DNA from: Augochlora pura
Taxonomy: Eukaryota > Arthropoda > Insecta > Hymenoptera > Halictidae
DNA: 64,000 nt
NCBI RefSeq assembly: GCF_028453695.1
Contig: NC_135773.1
Location: 1,116,001-1,180,000 of the forward strand
Direction: 5' to 3'
The notes under the pieces were generated by a model that was not told the DNA's origin, did not search any database, and saw nothing but the letters and a program-made list of their open reading frames with translations. Every line of letters starts with the position of its first letter. Position 1 is the first letter of the stretch. Positions 56,531 through 64,000 of this stretch are shown piece by piece. Both the position numbers and the translations under genes were made by a program.

Positions 56531-56872
56531 TTTACACACCGTTTAACCATTAGAGGGTAATTTACCCTCGGATAAGGGTGACTGGGAACATTATTCAACC
56601 GGCCAGGTATGCCGCGAGGTAAACTCGCAGCGTTTCATAATTAGTTGTTAGTTAATCTTAAGCTTTCTTTCGTATTAATCCTCTCAGTTTTCTTAATATT
56701 TTTATTAAACAACAATTTCATTTCTTCTACCTTTTTGAATTTGTTTCTTGCAATTTCTTTCCGAAACTTTATCCAACATCGTCGAACGAGTTTTAAACAT
56801 TTCGCTCAGACACAGACTCTTTTAGTCGGCACTAGGAGGGTTAAATATGAAAGGGTGATTTCACCCCCAAAA
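56531..56872. repeat. Pair of TTAA-associated GGGTnATTTnACCC palindromes
   Basis: TTTAACCATTAGAGGGTAAT followed by TTACCCTC at 56531, and GGGTTAAATATGAAAGGGTG followed by ATTTCACCCCC at 56838, share a TTAA and a GGGT(A/G)ATTT(A/C)ACCC palindrome 11 or so bases inside. They may be two ends, in the same orientation, of an unassigned TTAA-type family. No inverted partner is convincing. Confidence 0.35.
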
Positions 56873-57572
56873 TGCACCTATCTTAATTTTTTGGTCCTCT
56901 AAGACACCTGATAGCCAAAATGGGCACAATACCTTTGATACTTTACTTTTTACTTAATTATTTTTATAATTGGAAAATAATTGGATAACTGAGCGATCAA
57001 ACAAGAAATTAAACAATCGAACAAATGATTGAAAAATCAGATTTGATCGTGGTAGATTGAGCGTCAATGATTTCTGCGATCTGTCGCAAGGACGACTCTC
57101 GGCCGCACAGAAACCGCACAGATCGCTTGGCATGCGCGTCCGCGGAATCGCAGCCATCCGAATACGAGGAATCGCGTGAGATTCATGGCGCGAGATCGAG
57201 CGTCTTCGCTCGGCGATTTCGCGTGTGCGCGCGCGCGCGCTCGCGTCCGCGACCCTTTGCACGGACACTGTTTCGCCGCGCCGTTTGCATACAGTTATAA
57301 TTGCCGCGATTCCGAGGCACGGTTGCCAGTGCGTCTACGATTACCCATTACCCGGATGAATATCTCGGATTACGGCACGGCAGCTAAATAAATTACTAAA
57401 GCGCGCGGGCCCGCTCCTTCTCTCCGTCTCTCCGTTTCTCCGTTTCTCCGCGGCGGGCAGCTTCGCGCGTTCTCCTCGCCCCAAGTGCCTCACCCCGTAG
57501 CGCGCGGACACACGCACGCGGACACAAGGTAGAGAGAGAGGAGGGCCACGGGTACGAGAGGTGCCTACTTAC

Positions 57573-57640
57573 CCGGACCGCGCGGCCTGCATATTAACAA
57601 CGCCATAATGCGTATGCACCGGCATAAATCTCGAGCGTCG
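57573..57640 (-). other. Possible exon end with strong splice donor on the minus strand
   Basis: The minus strand reads CGGTCCGG|GTAAGTAGG with the intron starting at 57572. Upstream of the donor, an ATG-initiated frame reads MPVHTHYGVVNMQAARSG and is open further 5'. The product is not recognised. It lies in a CpG-rich block that would suit a first exon. The 5' limit is arbitrary and there is no identified acceptor downstream. Confidence 0.22.
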
Positions 57641-58812
57641 GGCCCTCGATTCTCGCGGGGGCACCACGCACGCAGAAAAGAGCATCGCGGTTCGATCTCC
57701 ATTTGGTAACGAGGAAGCGGAGGGAGCCGGGCCCCGAGAGACACGGATCGCCGAGCGGGAAGAGCGCGGCCGGGTCGATCCGCCGCGGCGAGGGCCTGAG
57801 GAGAGCCGTGCTTGGTCAGTTTATGCGGGCCGGCCGAGCGTAAATTTCGCGCGCCGCTGTATTTTTGCGCGACGCGACGGGGACCCCGTGTACCTGGCGC
57901 TAGTTATACGGTAACGTTCGCCCCTTTATGAAAGGTTTATTAATTCGTGGGTAACCTGACGTGGAAAAGTGCATCCAGCGTCGCCGCGCCGCTTCTGTTT
58001 CGTTCCTTTTTTTACAGGCTGCGGGGGATGCTCCGCGCGATTTCAACTTACCGGCCGAGATCTCGTTTCTTTTTCGATGGAAATCTTTGCAGTCTCAAGT
58101 CCCTCGTTTTCTAAAAATTGGGGACTAAAAGAAATCAATCATTTCTGCTAAAAAAAAGGAATGCGTTTACTTAATTTTTTATTGCAAGAGCATTAACACT
58201 GCTAAGTTCTGTCTCTGTGCCATCTTTTGTGCTACGTATTGTACATATTATCCTTTTAAAAATTTAAACACGGTAAAAATAATATCTCTTAATATCGCTT
58301 GATATTTCGCTACATTTGGTTAAATGATTAAGGGAAAAAGCGGCAGGAATTGTACGGTGATTTAGCACGATGGAGAGTCGGGGACTACACGCAACGTATA
58401 ATAAAGTTCGCAAAAATTCGTAGAGTGGAAAAACAGTCAAAATTGGGGAAGCGAAAAATGTTTTGTTCAGTTTCGCACCTGCTCCGGGGAAGAATTGCTT
58501 GTAACCAATTATATATTTTTAATTGTGCTCTAATAATTCCGGGTTACAAGGCCGTAAAAGTTTTCCGCGGCGCGCACAATGGGAATCAGCGCGCGCGGAC
58601 CGTTTTTCTGCCGGCGATAACGAGTCCAACTTTATTAGAGAAATTAAATTAAAAATTTTAAAGTACACACAGATTTATTATCGTGCCGCGGCGCCCCGTA
58701 AAATCCGATTAGTGACGCGGCGTAACGATTCGCAAAGGCAACGGGAGATTAGATCGACGATTGTTAACAGGTTTGTTAATTTTGTGTTCGTTTCGGTGCG
58801 CGGTATTTAGAG

Positions 58813-59106
58813 TATTTACAATTGTCGTCTTATTAAATGGAACGCAGCAATTTATGTAATGTAATAATGAAATAAATGAAATAAATGAAATAAATGTAAG
58901 GTTATGTCAGGTATCTATAATATTTACAATTATCGTTTTATTAAACAAAAAGCAGCATTTTTTTCAGGTTATGTCAGGTATCTATAATATTTACAATTAT
59001 CGTTTTATTAAATAAAACGCAGCATTTATCGTAAAGTTATGTTAGGTTATGTCAAGTATCTATACTATTTACAATTATCGTTTTATTAAATGGAACGCAG
59101 CATTGT
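58813..59106. repeat. Irregular minisatellite, four copies
   Basis: The core TATTTACAATTATCGTTTTA followed by TTAAA(T/C)(G/A)(G/A)AACGCAGCATT occurs at 58813, 58921, 58988 and 59066, separated by 108, 67 and 78 bases. Linkers contain GGTTATGTCAGGTATCTATA. The first linker is expanded by a nine-base AAATAAATG array at 58870-58895. No coding content. Confidence 0.88.
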
Positions 59107-61671
59107 TTTCGTCAAATATTGAGAGAAATAGCAGCGCGAATCTTGGACTCGATGTGATATCATGCGCGCGTTGTTATTTTAAATAATAATCCGCGGGCAA
59201 ATATTTTTGGTTTGCTCGTCGCGGAATATGAGATTCCAGTTACCCTGTAGAAACGCGACGCGCGCACGATACAATTTTTTAACGAATTAATTTTTCGAAA
59301 ATACGCTTGTGTACTTAGGTTGTAAATATATCTGTATTCGGTGGAACGAGTACTTTTTTTGTCAATTGTGGGAGGTGCGTGTGTGCTGTTTTCCCTCCCT
59401 GACTCCCGCTGTCAGTTGCCAGCAGTTCGAGTAATCACAAATAAAAGAAATGAGTGTTTTGAACGACTGCCAGTTTGTTATAAAAATATTTCCTCCGTTA
59501 CGAACCGTTGTATGTAGACTGCGGATATCGTGCGTTTATAAAAATAAATGGTGGGAACGTTCGAAGAATTTATAAATATTGTTGTGTTGCCCTCGATTCT
59601 TTAAAATTATAAAGAAAGCTTTGATCGAATTCAGACAGCTTTTATTTGAATAAAAATACGTTTCTTGATGACGTAAATATCGAATGAAATGAGTTAAGGA
59701 AGAAAAGAGGTTCAATTTCTAAGATAACCAAATGAGGAGATGTCAATAAATTAAGTTATAAATTAAATGATTTAACCACCGAATGGATGGCAAAATCGGA
59801 GTTATAATTCCTTAAATTCACTAAGATTTCCACGGGGTATTAACGTTGATCAAATAATTGATGCCACTTAAGTTTGCTCTAAAATATTCGTTCAATCAAA
59901 TAAAATTCTGAAATTTCATTAAACCTTTCTAAATGTTAGCGCGGTCGTAAAAGTGCCAAGAACCAAATCTAAGAATTGTCTAAAAATGATAAAAAGTGCA
60001 ACGACGGTATTTCAACTTCACTGAAGATCCTGCAACTGTAGATCACCTTGTCCTCTTTACATCATGCCCACGAAATGGGAATTCCTTTTTTTTTTTCCAA
60101 CGAAGCGAACGATAACCGTGGCTCGAAGAAAACGATACCGCATTCTCGAGAACGTTCGCGCGGATTCCTCGACTCATTTTCCAGCGATCGTCGCGTCCTC
60201 GCATGCTCCGTTCGATGATGATTGAAAATCTCCGTTTAGGGAGAACCGCGACGAGACGTGGCGACCGTTCCGTTCCCTCCGGTTGCATTCTCACGATAAT
60301 CCGCGGGTTCGAGCACGCTCTTCCCCGGCACAATGACTTTTTATCGAACAGCTGTAATCTTTAGTGGAAACAAAACCTTTCCCTGGCGGAGATTTATCGA
60401 CGCCCTCCCCCCTCTCTCTCTCTTTCTCTCTCTTTGCTGGCCACGGCGCAGCGCGTAGATAACTTTCTCCCGCGTGATAAGCCGTAAGGTATAACTCTGA
60501 ATTGTTTTTATAATTCACCGCGAGGTGATGCGGCAGCGAGATAACGGGGATTCTAACGAAGTCTGTAATTTGCGGGCCGACAACGCCGCTTCGTGTACGA
60601 GGTCCAAACCGTTCGACGGTGATCCAGCCGCGATCGATCGCGATCTAAGCGTAAAGCGTCGCCCTGCTAAATATAATATAACAGTGCAAACGAAATTACG
60701 AAATTGTAAACGAAATTACGAAATTGTTAAAGCTCGAATAAAAGAAATCACGTTTGCGAAAAACCATGTCTATCTCTTTCGTGCCGGGGAGAAAAAGTAA
60801 CAATGGTATTTCGGAGGAGGGGTGGCGAGCTTTTTGACTTTGTTCCAGTTGCGCGAACCGTTTAGTGCCCCTACGGTGGGAAGGATCTATTGAAAAGTTC
60901 GCCGCAATTGTAACGGGGCCGCAGTATCAATGGGCGGCCTGCGTCAGTGAGGCCTCATATTTCCGATGATTTATATCCGGAGACGGCGTAATTGCACGTC
61001 GCCGCAGAACTTCCTACATGATGCCGGGCGACGCTCGCGTTCAATATAGATCATCTGCAATTTGCCGTGCGCAACAGTTCCGCTGTTTTCGCGCTCGCTG
61101 CGCTTCGATCGCCGTGCAAACGGTGTAACGAGATGCGGGTCGAAAGTGGCAACTTCGTCGATTTCGGGGGTGGTAGAAGGGGGGAAACCGAATTTCATTG
61201 ACTTCGTTTCGCAACGATTGATCTTCGTTCCGTTGCTACAGAGGTAACATTTTCATCGTTTAACCGATCGAACTCGTTTCATTTCCAAATTGAAAACAGT
61301 TGTATCGACTTATGGTATTTTTATTTCACACGAGGAGAATGTGGATTTCGGTGCGAGATTAAAATTGATTGGATGAGAATTGTGAGAATTATTTTGGAAC
61401 ATGGTGCAACAATTTAATAAGTACTGTTTAATGCAAGGAGTTCAATTATCTATGTAAATTTTGATTCTTGGAATGAGTTTAGCGTAAAAGAATTCCAATT
61501 AAGATATTCGAGGGAATGCCGCGACGTAAATGGAATATGTTTCGCAGAGACGATGATCGATCGATATCGAATAATTCCATGCACTTCGGTAATCTAGTCC
61601 AACAATTAATCGCGACAGTATTCAATCACGAGAACGTTGATTGAGATATAGGATCAACGCACGTAATTGCG
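59107..61671. other. Non-coding stretch, no gene recognised
   Basis: 59270-60020 is AT-rich, and 60030-61260 mixed to CpG-rich with a CT-rich run at 60411-60435. A 20-base tandem (AAACGAAATTACGAAATTGT) occurs twice at 60688-60727. No domain-bearing frame or RNA gene recognised. Confidence 0.5.
60688..60727. repeat. 20-base perfect tandem duplication
   Basis: AAACGAAATTACGAAATTGT occurs twice head to tail without mismatch, so the duplication is recent. Confidence 0.9.
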
Positions 61672-61890
61672 AAAGTGCTGTCAAAATCGCCATGGAATAC
61701 CTCAAGAATCGCAAAGCACGATTCTCGCGTTTCTATCGAATTTCCGGAAAACTGAGAAATCACAAAGGCGCTGCCAAAATTGCCATGAAATACCACGAGA
61801 ATCGCAACGTACTCTTCTCGCGTTTCTAACAATTTCACGAAGAAGCATAAAATGACAAAGACGCTGCCAAAAATCGACGGAATCGCGAGA
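61672..61890. repeat. 93-base minisatellite, about 2.3 copies, open on both strands
   Basis: The word GCTG(T/C)CAAAA recurs at 61677, 61770 and (GCTGCCAAAA) 61863, exactly 93 bases apart. Other shared words are GCCATG(G/A)AATACC, AGAATCGCAA and TTCTCGCGTTTCTA. Because 93 is divisible by three, reading frames persist: on the minus strand a 123-codon frame at 61626-61997 contains the 31-residue repeat with CFAILEVFHG and YVAILVVFHG, and on the plus strand a frame reads AVKIAMEYLKNR and AAKIAMKYHENR. No known protein repeat is recognised. Confidence 0.88.
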
Positions 61891-62798
61891 GCTCGTTCAA
61901 CGGCCCTCGGAATCGCGCAGCCGAGACGGCGATCGATGTTAACGCGATTAAACGGTCCGTTCGTCAACCCCGCGCCATTTATTTCGTTAATTAGCAAAGA
62001 TTACTCCGCCGGTTGGTCTGCGAGAGGTATTTGTAAGCCTTCCTTTCTCCCTCGCGTTACCTTCGGGAACGACTCAATCCGCCTTCGCCGGAAGATTATT
62101 TACTTGTTAGAAGCGCGGTCGCTTGATTACCGAGCGAGCCGAGTCGAGTCGAGCAGCGCGCCCGGCGCCGATTTTATCGTCGCTCGCAATTTTCGCCGCC
62201 TTTCCGTAACCTATCGCCCGACGATTATCCCGGCCGTGCCCACCGCGCTCTCATCGCGCGCGCTCTATCTCGCGCGACCCCTCGACAACTAATTTTTCAC
62301 CTCGCGCCGGCCGTTTACCATTAAATTGCCGCCTCGACCGATTTCCGCCGCGGCTCGAGAAACACTCGCGCGCGAAGGGAGCCAAAGGGAACCCCTTCGC
62401 GCGGCTTAACGCGGTCAAGGCGCGATCGAGGCCCTACTTTCGAACGTTGCCCACCTGCGAACCCGGTTCCGATTCGACGCCACTCGACGCACCCGACGAA
62501 GAAATAAAGTTCCCAAACGTCTCGACACGGTTTTCACCGATCTTGATTTATTAGGTCGCTGCGAATTTCTATTCAAACGAGTGCTTATTGTTTGATCGGT
62601 TGCGGAAAATGTGCGAACAGTCGAAAATGTGCGAACAGACTCTGGTCTTGAAATTAGAGTTCTTTGTAGCTAGAATACAATCTTAGATGGCTTGAGGACG
62701 TTTTTAAGACATTATCAAGACGTTCATTTTAGGACGTAAGATGTTTAAATCTCGAATTAGTACCAGAACACTTTATTGAATTAAAATTACTCTGCAGA

Positions 62799-62831
62799 TT
62801 AACCCTTTGCAATCGGAGCCATTTTAACTGG
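62799..62831 (+). mobile_element. Solitary family 3 TTAA element end
   Basis: TTAACCCTTTGCAATCGGAG followed by CCATTTTAACTGG aligns with the inverted right end of the 51746-52208 element over about 30 bases. What follows is CpG-rich and unrelated, so the copy is truncated. Confidence 0.55.
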
Positions 62832-63300
62832 AAATCCAAAATACTTGGCGTGGAGGGATGGAAGAACGGCAGCGAAAACAAAGAAATTGCGAGGGCAAGA
62901 AGCCTGTGGGCCGGGTCGAGGAGCAACGCGAGACGAATTTCGGACGGTCGGGCGAACACGGATCGGAAATGTTGCGATCCACGCGACCGGGTGCGACTGA
63001 TGAGCATACCCGGGTTTCGATCGCAGCGAACTTCCTTTCTGTCCGTCGCCGCGGCGGAGAGTGCTGCCTCGCCCAGGGTTGGAACCAGCAATGGATAGGA
63101 GACGGGAACTGTATACGGGCCAAGACTCGGGCGAGGATACGGCGAGCGAGAGGCTGCGCTACCAGAACAACGTGCACCCGCGGCCGGTTCATCTAGACCA
63201 GCCGAGCGGAAAATAGCTAATATTCGAAGACATCGGCGACATCGTGGCCGAGAGATGAGTTTCAGCCGGTCTCTGTATTTTGTACGACAACTACTATCAT

Positions 63301-63317
63301 CCCCCCCCCCCCCCCCC
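63301..63317. repeat. Poly-C run (17 bases)
   Basis: A pure C17 run, about 100 bases before a G19 run. Homopolymers of this length are prone to sequencing or assembly error. Confidence 0.9.
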
Positions 63318-63417
63318 ATCCCCGTAACTATTCATTCCCGGGGGTAGAATCTGAAATTTTGCCGGCGACAAAAGAGAGCTTCGACACGCTTCACGGCTCC
63401 ACCCCTGGAACATTCCC

Positions 63418-63436
63418 GGGGGGGGGGGGGGGGGGG
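63418..63436. repeat. Poly-G run (19 bases)
   Basis: A pure G19 run. It is complementary to the C17 run at 63301, so the two could pair as an inverted repeat, and either could form a quadruplex on its G-rich strand. Confidence 0.9.
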
Positions 63437-63799
63437 CTGGTCCGCGCGGATCTTGAAAGCGGCATTGCCGACGTTCCCCCGATGTTTCCTCGGGCAGACG
63501 CCGGCGAGATCCTCGTCGAGCGGGAACTCTGCCTTTCGCGAGACAATAAATAATCCGAGAGTTTAACCCGCTAACTGTCGCGATCATCGTTTCGGGGAAT
63601 CTGGGATCTCGCGTACGCCACTTTGCCGTGAAGAATATATCTGACTCGAGTGACAGTTTCTGTCAAACTACCCGAGTTGGTAGATAAAATATGTATATGT
63701 GATTGAGAATATAGAAAATAATTTATACAGTGGAAAGAAATTTTTTTTTTTAGTAATTTTTACTTATTCAAGTTGCCACAGTATCCATATGGAATTTTG

Positions 63800-63959
63800 A
63801 AAAAATATATATAAAATATTCTAACGAGAATGTTTCACTTAAAATAAATAATACTATAAATATAGCAAGAGAAGAGAAAAAGAAAAAGCGAACTTTAAAG
63901 AAAATATATAAAATATTCTAAGAAGAATTCTGAGTATAAGAATATTTCACTTAAAATAT
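63800..63959. repeat. AT-rich duplication about 100 bases apart
   Basis: AAAATATATATAAAATATTC with TAACGAGAATGTTTCACTTA at 63800-63846 matches AAAATATATAAAATATTCTA with AGAATATTTCACTTAAAAT at 63899-63959. The second copy has about 15 extra bases in the middle (GAATTCTGAGTATA). Confidence 0.75.
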
Positions 63960-64000
63960 TGTAAATTGAATGTCACAATAATTGGTGTCATTTTTCACCC

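Larger units (their letters stand above)
54401..58812. other. Mostly non-coding stretch, no gene recognised
   Basis: 54600-55350 and 57150-57960 are strongly CpG-rich, and 56640-57060 is AT-rich. The frame at 55353-55541 (62 codons, MLGTDVPVIVSRALFYGRY at its start) has a balanced composition but no recognised domain. A mariner-like word (CATAGGACACCTCAT) lies at 55866 without a partner. No RNA gene recognised. Confidence 0.5.
61891..64000. other. Non-coding stretch to the window end
   Basis: 61900-62480 and 62830-63640 are CpG-rich, the rest AT-rich. Overlapping frames at 62729-63319 (minus, 196 codons) and 62858-63196 (plus) are R/S-rich and lack a domain. A TTAACCCGC word at 63563 resembles a TTAA-type end but has no partner. 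Confidence 0.45.

Noticed and set aside
62729..63319. 196-codon minus-strand open frame
   Set aside because: It begins in the poly-C run (giving poly-glycine), is R/S/P-rich and is overlapped by plus-strand frames of similar quality. It ends across a TTAA element end.
1..64000. CRISPR arrays, operons, ribosome binding sites or bacterial mobile elements
   Set aside because: No regularly spaced direct repeats with unique spacers and no tightly packed genes. The texture is eukaryotic.

Overview
This window looks like eukaryotic, intron-scale or intergenic DNA from an insect, most likely an aculeate hymenopteran and probably a bee. The signs are a mosaic of CpG-rich (unmethylated-looking) blocks and AT-rich blocks, very frequent (GA)n/(CT)n microsatellites, no operon-like gene packing, and short decayed DNA transposons of mariner type (TA targets) and piggyBac-like type (TTAA targets). 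The assignment rests on texture and repeat content, not on a recognised gene.

I could not recognise a complete protein-coding gene in the 64 kb. Open frames in the GC-rich blocks are arginine/serine-rich, overlap on both strands and look like by-products of base composition. The best gene-like signals are splice-site based. One is a possible 127-base internal exon at 49197-49323 with good acceptor and donor sites and one frame open throughout, plus a possible terminal exon from 49893. Three others are strong GTAAGT donors next to CpG-rich blocks (12653 on +, 44773 and 57572 on -), which could end first or 5' exons. All are low confidence.

Layout: 1-400 holds a miniature mariner with both inverted ends and a short transposase remnant. 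400-12000 is mostly unexplained non-coding DNA with minisatellites at 6645 and 7135 and a 91-base TTAA element at 7232. 12000-12653 is a CT/CpG-rich block ending in a donor site, followed at 12840 by a second decayed mariner and at 13298 by a TTAA-type element. 19300-23400 carries a cluster of short TTAACCCCTTGC-ended elements. 28036-28352 is a clear 317-base element with matching ends. 33300-34530 and 36002-36366 carry dispersed or inverted repeats. 41239-41656 is a duplicated block. 51746-52208 is a TTAA-type element with an internal tandem duplication. 53985-54400 is an element end running into a 92-base tandem array. 58813-59106 and 61672-61890 are further minisatellites. The last kilobase has facing C17 and G19 runs.

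Much of the identifiable content is therefore small non-autonomous transposon debris and minisatellites, several of which seem to have expanded inside or next to transposon ends. The CpG-rich blocks between them could contain regulatory DNA of a large neighbouring gene, but nothing in the sequence alone proves this.
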